From Phorcus lineatus (Eukaryota; Mollusca; Gastropoda; Trochida; Trochidae): a stretch of DNA of 64,000 bases. The DNA lies in contig OV121097.1 in assembly GCA_921293015.1 (NCBI GenBank), forward strand, positions 34,845,929 to 34,909,928, in the 5' to 3' direction. Under the pieces are notes generated by a model. It was not told the DNA's origin and searched no databases. It was given only the letters and a program-made list of their open reading frames with translations. This document shows, one piece after another, positions 46,241 to 59,100 of this stretch (position 1 is the first letter of the stretch; each line of letters starts with the position of its first letter). Position numbers and translations under genes: made by a program.

Positions 46241-46629
46241 TCAAAAGATAAGAATCATATTTACCTCTTAAAAGTTTCTTTAGGAATATGGTGTCAAACT
46301 TCGAAGATATTATCATTCTTTGAATAATAAATGTCCTATGGATTATTATCATGATTCATGATCACAAGTAAATTATTTTTAAGGGGTTTTGATCAATCCT
46401 TAAAAGAAGATATGTCAAATAAATCATAAAAAGAAAATAACTACCCAACTGTTTATGTTTTCCTGTTTTAATAATGTTCACATGACTGGAAGTAAAAGAG
46501 CTGAACTTTCAGTTCAAAGTTTTAAGATAGGGGTATGAGTGTGTAAGCTTGTGCATTGAGGTAGCTATGCAGCAAAACAGACAGCAAAACATGTCTTTAT
46601 AAATCTGAAGCAATTGACAACATTGTAGT

Positions 46630-46945
46630 ATTATAATGATAATGCTAATCATAGTCTATTTATATAGCGCTATTTCAATGCATAGGTGTGCTCAAAGCAC
46701 ACAAACAATGTATAACCCTGAAAGAAAAGTACTAGAAGGCGCTTCATGCGTACATACTTTCCTGTGTTCAAATAATCAGTCATTGGTACAGCTGGGTAGA
46801 CTGAGTTATGAAATGTTTTGCACAGGGACACAACACAATACAAGACCAATGTAAAAAATGTTTAGACCCTCTTTCGGAATGCGAACCCGGGCCATTGACG
46901 TGACAGGTAAGCATGCTGACTAGTACACCGCTGTACTCCTCTGCG
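46630..46945 (-). repeat. tRNA-Asp-like SINE (family C)
   Basis: On the minus strand, the head GTGTACTAGTCAGCATGC, then ACCTGTCACG, then the B box GGGTTCGCATTCC resembles tRNA-Asp(GTC), whose anticodon arm reads CCTGTCACG. A ~200-bp body follows. It ends with AGCGCTATATAAATAG and an ATTATCATTATAATA tail. That tail resembles the 3' end of the CR1/L2-like LINE at 9980-10555. Confidence 0.6.
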
Positions 46946-47079
46946 TTGATCAAAGGGTATTCTACAGTTCTGAATACGAACGTTGGTTATGGTAGAATCT
47001 ACATTAACTACTCTTGACAACAAGTTTGTTTACTATGATGTAAGGGGTGAAAATAGAGCCATTTGAGTACAGAGCAGTG

Positions 47080-47530
47080 ATTATAAATTCTTATTGAAAA
47101 GCAGCACACCTAAGGAAAGCTATGATGAAATGAAAGAAACTTATGGGGAGGATACCCCATCGTATGTCATAGCAAAACAGTGACATCATCGAAAATCTGT
47201 GGAAACTGCTCCGATTGCTGGTCGACCCAATTTAGCAATTGATGAAAATAGCCATTTTGAAAGACTGACATATAACTATTCGACAGTAAGCCCGGGACGT
47301 CTAAATAAACGTAGTCTTTTTTCCAAAGAAACAGACATGACAATTCACACATGCAGGTTGCTTACACCTTTTCAAAGATAGGTACGAGTAACTCGCTCAA
47401 AGGCTCTTTCAAGGATGTGTCATGAGAACCAGACACACCTTTTCAACAGACTTATTACACATGATGAAACATGTATTCATTGTATTATCCCAACTGCGGA
47501 TCCGCCCCATCTTGGAATCCTATATATAAT
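47080..47530 (+). pseudogene. Mariner-like transposase remnant
   Basis: The plus-strand translation shows ESYDEMKETYGEDTPSYVIA and an ETAPIAGRPNLAIDEN segment, like the mariner HTH region and linker. Further on, LFNRLITHDETCIHCI corresponds to the first catalytic motif (mariner: ITxDETWIHH). The remainder is missing or scrambled. Confidence 0.6.
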
Positions 47531-47539
47531 ATAAAGTTG

Positions 47540-50480
47540 TAATTGTGATGAAATGTGTTTCTAAATCATTTAGGAATATGCTTTTCGTACCTGCGTAGAA
47601 AAGTCAACTATATATGTATATTTGTATTCTTGACATACTGGTTCGGATGTATCTCTCGTCGTCTACACTCCATTGAACATAAAATGCATTGGAAACAAAA
47701 ACTTATTTAATCTTCTCCCTGCTGTAGGCGTCGTGTGACGCCCAGCAGACTTTGACACATTGTCAATGTTATTTGTCCCTTTGAGAAACATTTGACAAAA
47801 GTGTGTGACAAAGTTTCTTTAATCCAGAAAAAGTAAACATTTTCTGAATCACTGTTCTATCGACTTTCACATGATGAACATATTACTACTCTCAAATTAT
47901 TTTTTTATAAAGAAGTCATAAATACAAAATTTGAAACGTGCTTGTAATCACAAATCAACGAGCAGGTGCTCGTTTTTTTTATCCTAACAGTGTTTTTACC
48001 AATCTAGTTCATAGTGATCAGATGCATTTTCAAGTTCGTGAAATGAACATAGTTGTTGTATCATTTTGTTGTATCATTTTGTTCAGAATATTCTATACTA
48101 ACTTTTTATCAAGTAATGAGAGCAAATATTTCTTTGTTAGAAAACTGTGCAGATAATATGACCTGTCAGTAAATGTAAAGATCAAAAGATTGCTTTTTGA
48201 AAAAAATACTTAAAATTATCACCATATTTCATTTACGATTTTTAGGATCTCACATTCCTCCGAAATGAAAAAAAACCCTCATACGATTGAATTGGTTATC
48301 GATTTTTCTTCCGAGATATTACAATAATTCCAAAATGTCATAAAAAACACTGCCACAATAAGCAATTGTTTTAAAAAATGACATTGAACAGTTCCCGCCT
48401 TATGCTGTCAACACGTTGTTTCCGTGACGGCAGTGTCGTAAATAACTTTCTGTATTTTGAACGGTTCGTTGAGGAAAATAATTGGTCTTAAAAATTAATA
48501 CAATTTCATAAACTAAAACGAAAAACAGTGAAGATTCACCCCATAAATCAAAAACAAATTATAATGTCGTAATATTACCTTTACAGCTGTGTTTCATTCA
48601 CTGCCCTTGACCCGATTAATTTGCATAATGTCAACAAGCGATCGCGTAACAGGATTCAGTCACGAATAAAATCTCAGTGAGTAATTTTATCAAATGGATT
48701 TATTTTTTATACACAATGAAACTAGAAGACATTTTTTACCAGATAATCTAGTAATTAAATCATAACTGTGTTCAAATTCTATGCATGAATTGGACATGAC
48801 GTGACACTCTTATCGATCGATATTTTGAGGCGAGTTTGCGCTGCGGCGAATTTGACTCTTGCTACTCGCTCACTAAAATCGTGTTATTACAAATCAATTT
48901 ATCGCGTAAACAATAAATATGTGTATGATTACAGCTGTTTTAAGTTTCGAATTTTGTTTTTCATTGAAAATTATCCGTTTTCAAACTAAATTTCGGGTGT
49001 CACTTCTAAATGGTGATTGCAAATGGTGGTCACGCAGTGATACAATATGAAAAGGGGATCATCTAAAAAAAATGTTTGTATTATATAAATAAGACGCGTT
49101 ATTAAATCCTTGAAATTAGTAGAATCATACAGAATTACACTTCTAACATCAAATCAGATTTTGATTTGCTCAAAACTACAGGTCTTTACTACTACATGTA
49201 TACACTACTATAAAAAAAAAATATTTTATTTCCAAATAACAATATCATTAGCATGACGATCTTAAGATGAGACAGGATTCCAATTTGGCATGATACATTC
49301 ATCACTATGATCTTTAGAATGAAAGCAACCCAATGCAACAGAAGCATGTTTAGACACGCACCCATGACGTATGACACAGGGTTAAACATGGTTTCACTAT
49401 TATGATCCTGAGACTTTAATTAACAAGTGCAACGGAAGCACGTAAAGTCACGCACACAAGATAACACGAATGCAAAAACAACCTCTCCTCTATTCCAGAG
49501 GTTTGCCAATACAATTGTAATAGAGTGTAATTATATAATATAATAATTATTTTTTTCAAAAAGGTTAGATTACATTATTACCAAATTATGTTTTAGTTGC
49601 AATTACGTAAAATTACTTCCAATCCATTGATCATACGATCTAATCTAAACAGATTTCCTATCTGTCATTCTCACAATGATGAAATATATTTTATCTTTTA
49701 TCATCATCAAACGAAAACCTGAATTGATTAATGTTAAAAGGGGTATACATATCTACATATTGGACACTGTTTACAATCACCGTAAACATGGGCAGGCTTG
49801 AAGTACTTTGAATAGCGAACAGGTACTCCAAACTCTTTAACATGTTAAAGGCGTGACAACGACAAAAACTAAAAACATGATTGATTCAAAAGGTACTGAG
49901 GTACTTCGATCATAAAGGAGAGGGCTTGCATGTATCTTTATACACACGTTTTGATAAAAAAAACCCACCCTAAATGAGTTGCCAACATTATAAATACGCC
50001 CTCTCCTACAACATCATATATAAAATATTGAGTTGCCTTTATCTACACAGTTCTGCACATGTTTGTATAAACTAGGGAGGGTTGAGAAACTATAAAATTT
50101 GAATACTTAAGTAAAGAACAAGGTTTAGCGGCCACTGAATGTAGAACATGTAAGAGTGTATTTGTATGGATGTAGGTGCTTTCGTAGACACTGTTGGTTC
50201 GTAGACAGATTGACGATGGTTCGTAGACACTTGGAAAAATGGTAATAATATAACTTTTAACCATCATTTAACATCATTAATGATGGGATATTAAATCTAT
50301 ACAAGCTCCAAAACGACATTTTTGAAGAGTGATTGATTTCTTATGAGAAAATGATTAAATATAAATTTTTACGTTTTTGACATCAGTTTTATAAGCAGTA
50401 AAGCGGTCATTTATTTACATAACTAAACGTTACGTTTCTATTATTAAGTGTGCATGTATGTGCAATTATATTATTTATTT
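47540..50480. other. Long AT-rich non-coding stretch
   Basis: No exon, repeat family or tandem array was recognised. Confidence 0.3.
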
Positions 50481-50488
50481 TTGTGTAG

Positions 50489-50752
50489 GTCAGAGAGGTA
50501 TCCAAGACAGCTGATTACTTCAAGTCCTCGGGTGTCATCGCGACGGAGATCTATAGGACGGAGAGCGACGCCTCCCGACCATGCCCCTCCTTTCCACCCC
50601 TCAGCCAAGCAGCGAGGAAGGTGAACTTCTTCAGGCAGGGATATAGGTCTAGCGGTTATGTCGCAGGACGTCAACAAATGGAAGTGTTTATCAACAAACA
50701 AGCAAAATTCGAGTCGACTTGGTGCTTCTCGGAGCACATAAGCAATTTGTGA
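50489..50752 (+). pseudogene. Possible exon of a FLYWCH/MULE-type transposon-derived protein
   Basis: An open 88-codon frame follows a possible acceptor TTTTTGTGTAG. It starts VREVSKTADYFKSSGVIATE, includes CPSFPPLSQAARKVNFFRQG and ends in TGA. The local GC content is higher than the surroundings. The PCPSxPxxxxxARxxNxxRQ spacing resembles the linker region of FLYWCH/MULE transposase-like proteins in invertebrates. I am unsure of this assignment. It lies ~0.4 kb before a likely C-terminal fragment of such a protein. Confidence 0.4.
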
Positions 50753-51179
50753 CTACAATAGCCCGCGTGTGCCATTGCTATAGATTAAAAATTGAAACTG
50801 GTAAAAAAAACGAATGATGGATTTCCTTATGCATGTTTATTTCATATCACATTCATATCAGAATAAATTCACATTTATATCACATTCATATCGCAATAAA
50901 GCACATTCATATCAAATTTTTACACTAACGTATTGTAATAAGAAAGAATTATATAATGTCATTTACATGTTATGACGGTTTTAGTAAAACTGAAATGTCA
51001 TCCGTGTATGCCATTGGTGAGATCCTAATTGTCGGTTTCAGAAACGAGACACGCCTGTCAATATTGGTGAATCGCTTTTTTCTGGGTGGGATCGGATGTC
51101 GAGATCAGGAAGGTGAACCCCAAGCGACAACTCCCCAACTCACAGTCCTCACAGAGTAGCCTACTAGAGTAATTGGGTG

Positions 51180-51509
51180 GCCAAAGCATCCGGTCTGGAG
51201 CGTCACCAACTGGTGCGTGTATGTGACTACGATCAGGACCAACCACGACCTCGAGAGCTAGCACAAGCGTCTGAACCAGCTCTCTTGGAGAAAGAACATG
51301 CCCTTCTACCGCCTGCTTCCCCTACTGGCCAAGGAAGCTGACCTGCTGCCTCTGCAGATTCGCCTTATCACTGATGGACAGCCGGACATTAGGCAGCGAA
51401 CATCGCAGAAACAGAAGGCCAGCTGTGGGACGATTTCCATGAGGGAGCTTTGACAGTCTCTCAGCTTCTGCGGGAAGCTTCAATGATCAACGGATCTCTC
51501 GTCTATTAA
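51180..51509 (+). pseudogene. MULE-type transposase C-terminal fragment
   Basis: The plus strand reads TNWCVYVTTIRTNHDLES, stop (TAG in place of the usual Trp of the xxxWH motif), then HKRLNQLSWRKNMPFYRLLP and LLPLQIRLITDGQP. After a +1 frameshift it continues LWDDFHEGALTVSQLLRE and ends in TAA at 51507. The NxDxExWHxxxN pattern and following helix are typical of the C-terminal part of MULE-like transposases. The stop and frameshift make it a pseudogene. Confidence 0.55.
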
Positions 51510-51519
51510 TCCGACTGCA

Positions 51520-53030
51520 TGATCCCTGACCCATGACACTGAAAGTCTCGAATCCAACTGTGACTTCAAACATAGTGCTAAATAGCGCTTGACCATATTT
51601 ATTGTAAATAGATTTGTCAACTTAGGATTCAGAGTTGGTCCCAACTTACTTAAGATTTGGCAGAACCGCAGTTGGGATGACATACATTCAATTGCTAAAA
51701 ACTATGTGTTGATATATTGCAAATACTGTTAACCAGGGATGACTCACTGAAAAATGTATAATATACATGTTCATATTATGAACAACTAGACTCATAAAAT
51801 AGACACAAGTTGCTTAAACTCCTTGTTCTAACCTTTCTGGCTTCTGAATCCACTGTGTGCACGCCATTATGCGATTCTCATTTTGTTGAAGACACTGGTC
51901 TAGTTCATATAAGTAAGAGGGGAAATCTAAAATAGGATAGGCCCAGGGTAGTGTATAAAGATTGCCTTAACTGTGAGCTCAAAGTCTTCATTGTTCAGCA
52001 ATGAGCCGAATTCAGCAATATTCTGTGAGAGAGACCGACAGTGTTCCGTGATGAAACACTAACGTTGTTGGGAATTCGTATAAAAAAGACTAAATAAAAA
52101 GTTAACAGTGGTGAACAAAGGGTTATTAGGTCAGATTTCTTTAGGAAGTTGTGATGTTTCACCATATAATATTTATATTTATATTGTCGTTTTGTACATG
52201 TTGAAATATTTGTTATATAAGTTTTACTTTGTTGTTTTGCATAATGCTTTTTTAATGCATTTGCTATTAAGCCCAGAGCCCAAAGTTACATTTGGTTATA
52301 TTATTTCAATATTTTTTGCTCAGTTTATTTATTAAAAAAGCTAATCTTTCTTGCATTTGTTATTACGTTCGATGCTTGAGGATACATTTTATTTAAAAAA
52401 TTCAAAAGTTTTGTTTTAGTTTGTTTCTTAAATAAAGCTTAGGCATATGTTTAATGCATTTGGCATTACGTTGAAATTACAAGTAAGCTTTGAGTGTTGT
52501 AGACGACAATACTCTGCTTAGTTGCAGTACATAGTACTAAGTTGACACGTAAATAGTTAGTTCTTTAAGATTTTACTTGAGTCAACAGTGTCTTTAACCG
52601 TCAGCTTTTTCTTAGCCACAGGTTTACACTACAAAAATGCTACAGCTGTGTCCCGAAAGTTTGTTCAAATGTTTTCCTCTCTTAGTGCACATATTATGTA
52701 ATGTGATTAGGAAAGACGATGCTCATGGTGTCTACATTGTTCATGTTTACAACACTTACGTTCGCACTACACAGGCTACCTTCTTCTTAAGTCTAGATTT
52801 AACCATTAACCAAGATCGTACAATTTCTTGTAGTTACAAATGTACTCAATAAAAGTTGTATACTGTACAAGGTCCCTAATCCGATAGAGATTATTTTTGG
52901 TTACATAATGCAAGGTGTGATAAAGGTATTTTTTATTCACTTTTATTGACGTGAATGTCGTGCAGATAGCAAAAAAATTAGTTGTGACGCCAAAAAATTT
53001 ATTTCAGAAAATCTATAGGAAAATGGCGTT
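51520..53030. other. Non-coding stretch
   Basis: No recognisable exon or repeat family was found. It is AT-rich with several short frames lacking domain features. Confidence 0.3.
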
Positions 53031-53299
53031 AAACGCGTTTGTTAAAACAAACATTTACCAAATCTGTTTGTTTCAACATAATTGAAATGAAAGCAAAGTA
53101 TATTCACTTTCTTAAAAACAAAAGTAAATCCTCGTAATTTCAACATTTTAATACAGTATTTGACATATTGCTTTAATACTGGAATGCCATAAAAAGTTGG
53201 TATGAACATGAGTCATATTGCACATGTGCAACTGCTTGTGTACTCTGTACTTGGTTCACGATGATCATGATTCTGAAATTCACGTGGCTTACTGGCAAA

Positions 53300-53660
53300 T
53301 ATTTTACAATAATCGAACAATACAAAATGTGGAAGGTAAGTATTGATAGGTGCAGTTTGTTGGTTATACATAGCCACTAGAGACATTTGCAAAGTGTAAC
53401 ACAAAAGATAAATATTTATAGGTGCAACTAGTCTGTTTTTATTTTAGTTGGTTATACATAGTCACTAGAGACATTTGCATAGTGTAACACAAAAGATAAA
53501 TATTTATAGGTGCAACTAGTCTGTTTTTATTTTAGTTGGTTATACATAGTCACTAGAGACATTTGCATAGTGTAACACAAAAGGTAAATATTAATAGGTG
53601 CAACCAGTCTGTTTTTTATTTTAGTTGGTTATACATAGATAATATCGATATTTGCATAGT
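53300..53660. repeat. 88-bp tandem repeat, ~4 copies
   Basis: TGGTTATACATAG occurs at 53361, 53449, 53537 and 53626. The duplicate flank at 63.2 kb has only one copy of this unit, so the array expanded after the segmental duplication. Confidence 0.9.
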
Positions 53661-54235
53661 GTATGAAAGTACATTTCAACGGTGCCATTATAATTATCTA
53701 CCTGATCTTTATGTGCGTACGACCTTTGTGAATGGTAAAAGCTGAAATAATTGCATTGTATCTTTAACACCGATTACAATATATACCATAATATCCACTG
53801 GTTAAAGTAGCGATGTTTAAGGATGGTTAATTGGGAGACAAAAAGGTGGAACGTTTTTGAACAACAATAATATCTTCAGAAAAATATATATCATCTTCCA
53901 ACCAATACAAAAGTACGAAAAATGCCTAATTTTTGTAGGTAAGGTATTTAGTTAAATGAATCCATTCATCTCGTTCCGTATTCTAGACGCCATTTTTACT
54001 CATTCACGAATTCATCATCTAAGCCTTTACATTAACTTAAACATCGTGCTGCTTTGATGATTATTTTGTAACTACTTATAAAGTCACAACGGACTTATGT
54101 TATCTCTCCAAAAAAGTACGACCATGATAACCTTTAAATACAAAAGAAAATGTGATAGCGATAATCTTATCTCCGGAGATGATGCAGTAATATTCATGCT
54201 TTTGGGCCATGACATTACATCCTGCTTGCACTCCC

Positions 54236-54545
54236 TTCAGGTTGGTTTATTGTATCTATTCACGTTTAAAATTTCTCCCTTCAGGTTGGTTTATTGTATC
54301 TATTCACGTTTAAAATTTCTCCCTTCAGGTTGGTTTATTGTATCTATTCACGTTTAAAATTTCTCCCTTCAGGTTGGTTTATTGTATCTATTCACGTTTA
54401 AAATTTCTCTCTTCAGGTTGGTTTATTGTATCTATTCACGTTTAAAATTTCTCCCTTCAGGTTGGTTTATTGTATCTATTCACGTTTAAAATTTCTCCCT
54501 TCAGGTTGGTTTATTATATCTATTCACGTTTAAAATTTCTTATAA
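54236..54545. repeat. 44-bp minisatellite, ~7 copies
   Basis: GGTTGGTTTATTGTATCTAT plus CACGTTTAAAATTTCTCCC repeats every 44 bp (GTTGGT at 54241, 54285 and onward) with near identity. The homologous place at ~63790 has a single unit. Confidence 0.92.
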
Positions 54546-54774
54546 TTTGAATTTCTTTAAAATGCATCTAAAAATTCTAATTGCAATTTTATTAATCATT
54601 ATTCTTTACTCTCTTTCATATAGATGGTAACCACTCCTTTAGAATCTTTGTTGCTTGAATTTGTTTGATGCGTATGCAAAGTTAAGGAAAATTTACGACT
54701 CTAGTTTCATCGGTCTTATTATTTAAGTAAGTATCACAAGTACATGTCATATTTTTGTTAGAGTCCCTCTCATA

Positions 54775-56110
54775 AAGGTGACCTTGAATAAGAACCGTTT
54801 CGAACGTATATAAACGCATACGATGCAACTGCGGCAAAGCAATTGAAACAATTCATAACTTTCAAATATCATCCATGTGACATTGATATGTCATTTCTCA
54901 TTTAATTTCTTTTTTTATAAGGTTTACTATCTATTTGTATGAAATGGTTAAAAAGACAGTTTAAAGGGAAAGACTTAAGCCAAGTATTAAAAACAGCAAT
55001 CTATGTACACAACTATAATGTTTATTTACATTTTTAAGATTTATCATGAAACACATTCAGCGTAAACAATTGTAGCTCTTCTTTGTTTCTTACATATAAT
55101 GTTGGAATTATGTTTTGATAATATTGTTATTTCCATTCGATGTATTGCATAAGTTCAACAACGATTTTTTAAGAGAAAACATTTATCACAGTATTTTTCA
55201 ATTAATTAGTTAATTTTCTTTCTAAATTCAAATTAATCTGTATGTAGGTGTTTCTAACCCTACTATTTCCCAGTTTAAAAAAGTAAACTTTTTTGATGAT
55301 AATTTTTGTGATCGACCAGCAAAGTGTTAAGAGACAGGAAAAGGGAAATGGTGGGGTAAATTGTTCGATTGCACAGACTATGACATTCTCTACATATAAG
55401 CGGTTCGCCCATCAAGGAATTTCTTTGAGAGTAACCTTTGTTACAAATGACATCTCTTACATCTCCAACTGAATTCCGTCTGTAACATATGTGCATGTCA
55501 TTGATGGCAACAGGGAAAAGTTCGTCTTCTCGAGACAGCGTCACTTATGAATTGCAAAAATATATATTTGAAGCCCCAAAACACTCCAAATGTTACTGTG
55601 TTGAAATTAGAAGAAATAATTTGAGTAACCTTAATTAGGAGGCATATGTCGCAACGATTTCCAAAGATATGCAGTTTTGGAGTTTTATCTCTAAGGTTAT
55701 TTCAAATCTGTAGTCCCGAGATTATTTGTTATTGCTGTCAACGTCATGAGTTATTTATTCGGAGCTCTAATCTAAAGTCACCTTGCTCTGACACTGGTGC
55801 AGTTTTTCAGAGCTAACCGATATGGCCGCCCAGTACACTTGTGAACACTTACCTTTATCATGTGTTAAATGCCTCTTTCATTGATAAGTAATATAAAGGA
55901 CACCCACTGATATCAAATAAATAGGCTATTTATTTCTTCTTGACCAATGAACCTCTGTTTATGTTATATAACGATTTTTTCAAAAATATTTTCAACTATA
56001 TATAATTTATTTGAGAGCATTAATTATGATATGTAAGCTTATAACATAACACATACTTCTTTCACACAAATGATTCGAGAAAAATGCAAATGAACGATAT
56101 TTTTCTTGCA
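54775..56110. other. Presumed 5' region of gene 2
   Basis: It should contain the upstream non-coding exon and promoter of gene 2, because the ATG exon begins with an acceptor. I cannot place them. A minus-strand frame at 55275-55544 has a few cysteines but no supported domain. Confidence 0.3.
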
Positions 56111-56111
56111 G

Positions 56112-56196
56112 CAATTTGGTCAACGCCGACGGTATCTGCCAAGCATGTATGCTGTCTGCTTGCTCATTATAACCACCCTGTCACCCTTCGTCAGAG
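56112..56196 (+). CDS. Gene 2 signal-peptide exon with 5' UTR stub
   Basis: The acceptor TTTTCTTGCAG is followed by 33 nt of untranslated sequence, then ATG at 56145 and MYAVCLLIITTLSPFVR before a phase-1 donor (AGAG|GTTCAT, weak). The exon has the same 33 + 52 nt structure as gene 1, and the two peptides align throughout. Confidence 0.78.
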
Positions 56197-59100
56197 GTTC
56201 ATTCATTTGCTTTAACACCGTTAATAAAAAAGTACCTCATATCTAAAGCTTTGTGTGTTAAGAAAACACTGTGGGTAACCAATACTCTTGACTTTCTGTC
56301 CAAGGGGAACATTCCCTTACTAATTGTAATGAATATTCAAAGACGGATTTAGTTAAAGGCCGCTTATGTTACAACAAATGCACCACCTAGAAATAGAAGT
56401 TACATTCTTGTAGATGAAGTCAAATATGGAGATATTGAGTATCCTTCTTTTGGAAATACATTTTCATTATCAACCTTTCTACAGAAAAAGGACACCTTGA
56501 TCTCACTTAAACTGCCAACATTAACTCTATCATGTAACTGTATCTTATTGAACATGAATATGCATAATGAACTCTTATAATCAAATTTCGTTAATGATCT
56601 CTATAAATGAAAATGATAAATGGAAATAAGTTGGTAGCATCAGATGTGATATATTCAAACGCCATTGTTATTTCGAAATTTCATTGCGTTTATAATTACA
56701 GGTTCGGACTATCTGGTTGCTGTTTATGGGCGTAGTAATGTACAAATCCAAAGTGATAAAACTGGCGGGTCTGTGAGAATCAGCACCGTCAACTACAATG
56801 AAAGTCAGGTTTATAAACTAGAAATCGCTGATATGGACAGACCAATTTTACAACAAATTAGTACAACACTCGGCTACGACACCAGCGCCACTCTTATATC
56901 CTGCAGTAACAGTGGCACTAACCTCACAGTCTACAGTGGGGACTATACCTACAGGTACAGCTTATTCTCGCCGTTACCCGTCACTGCACTGGGGACCAGA
57001 TACGTTGTGTCATCGTGTATACAAACCGGTGCGGAGTACGCAGTCCTTGTTATAACTTCTTATAAACTCAAAGCAGATGTTTCTATCCGTTTTGCTACCA
57101 ATGTTGATTTTTCATACGATGGTCGGAGGTACAACGAAGGAGACACATTTAAACTCACTATTGAACCTTACAAAACATTTACTTTTAGAGTTAAACATGA
57201 CCTGAGCGGAACGAGAATCAATAGCTCTCAACCAATAGCAGTATTCAGTGGGACAGCCAACAGTACGACAGTATTCACTTACACCCAGTTGTTGCCAGTC
57301 GAACTGTTCTCTGATGAGTATGTTATTGCAGTTGCTAACAGCCTGCCCCCCATTCAGCTTCAGATTATCGGCGAAGACAATAGCTTTGAGATAACGTTCA
57401 ACAATGGCTCTTCAGCTTCAGTAAGTAGAAGCATCATGAACCGTCAGCTCATGCAGAATGAAGCATGTTATTTTAGGTCGAGCAAACCTGTCATGGCGAC
57501 ACTCTGCCGCAGTGCTGGAATTCAAAAAGGATTTGTGTTAGTCCCACCAACATCGCTGTATGGGAATCACAATGACATGAACATAGAATATACCACTGCG
57601 ATTGTTACACACAGCACTGTCAAAATAAACGTCTCAAATGACCATGTCTCTGGTGGTTGGACTAATATTCCCAATTCCAATTATAAAGTGGGAATTTTTG
57701 CTTTGACTTCTCCTGGTACACCTTCATATACCAACTTAAGGTATTCCGGAATGGTTATTACATTCCGACCAGAATCATTTTACGCCAATGGCCTATCGTT
57801 AGCAAAGAAGGACCTTCCAATCACAAGTAAGTGTTCTCTTATATTTCAATCTACATCAACGTTGATCCACAACAAACCGTTTTGAAAAAGCTAGCAGCAT
57901 TACTATTACATTCATTACTTCCCCTAAAATCTAAAATATATTGATCAATCAAAAGATCCTTGTAAGATTAACTTCTTATGCGACAATTGGGATATTTTCT
58001 TGTTTTCAATGGTTTAAGTAAAACAGATATAACAATGTTAAGAAGTCGACATTCCACGTCGCATTTACATGTATATTAGTGAAATAATTCAAAAAGCACA
58101 ACCGACTTATAATTGTTGTCGTTTCTTCTGTAATTACGTTTCCAAAATTAAGTTTGAATCAATGGCGCGTCTTCGTCCGGTTTTCGATCACTTCTGTCTA
58201 CTAAAACATGTTTTTCGTCACTATAATGAACAACTACTTCTCGATTAGTCAACAATCATCAAATTGATGATGAAAATCACATGCAACATTTTTCACCAAG
58301 AAACGTCCCGCGATAGCGCAACACAGATTTGGCGTTTAATTCCGTAGATGTAATGACGGACCTCAATAACTATAATATAATTAATTAGACCAGATTTACG
58401 CTGTATGTATAACTTCAATTCTTAAAATAACACATCAGCATGTAATGTTATGTCATCATTTCATTGTTTTGCAGATCCTTCAGAAACGTACATCATTAAC
58501 GTTCCCAAGTCCCTGAATGTTTATATAAATGCAGTAGGACGAGCTGAAGCCTTCTACCAGCTGTGGTGCTCCGGTAATGAGACCGTCAAAACTCGCAACA
58601 CGTTCCCTTACGTAGAGGATTATTTTCAAATTCGGTTTTACAATCTGTGTTATATCGAGACCAATAATGAACTTCATTTCTTCCTTCAGAGTAGGTGGGA
58701 AAATGAAGTGATGTCAGTTCCCATACTTCCTGTATCAAAACTTGGGAAGAAATATGTCATTCCTTGTTATCATGACAGTACATTTATAAGCGTTTACATT
58801 ACGTTAGTAACAGGGCATTGGACAGCCTCTGTTGATCTTAAAACATCACATGGAACTGTTACTAGGTATGACCTAGTTGAAAACCAGACAAGGAAAATAA
58901 AAATTGGAGCTTCTGGGATGATCGTTTGTTCATCCAGGGAAATTGCTGTGTTCATCGAGAGCAATTATGCAGTAGGGCTTGAAAGATATACCTATAGTCA
59001 GCTTACACCGAGTGAAGACTTCGGAAATGAGTATGTAATTGCAGTTGGATCTCTTGCAACTAAACATTTTATCTTTGTGGATAATTTTACTGAAAGTTAT

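Larger units (their letters stand above)
53040..54770. repeat. Segmental duplication D1, upstream flank of gene 2
   Basis: It aligns collinearly with 62960-64000 (e.g. GCAAAGTATATTCAC at 53093 and 63002; GTGCTGCTTTGATGATTATT at 54046 and 63596). Offset changes from 9909 to 9550 because D1 contains expanded minisatellites. D1 lies ~1.4 kb upstream of the gene 2 start exon. Confidence 0.85.

Noticed and set aside
50471..50737. 88-residue minus-strand frame
   Set aside because: The plus strand in the same place reads better as a transposase-derived exon preceded by an acceptor.
55275..55544. Possible Sushi-like cysteine pattern (CNKGYS..GEPLICREC)
   Set aside because: Too few conserved positions, no Trp, and no supporting exon boundaries.
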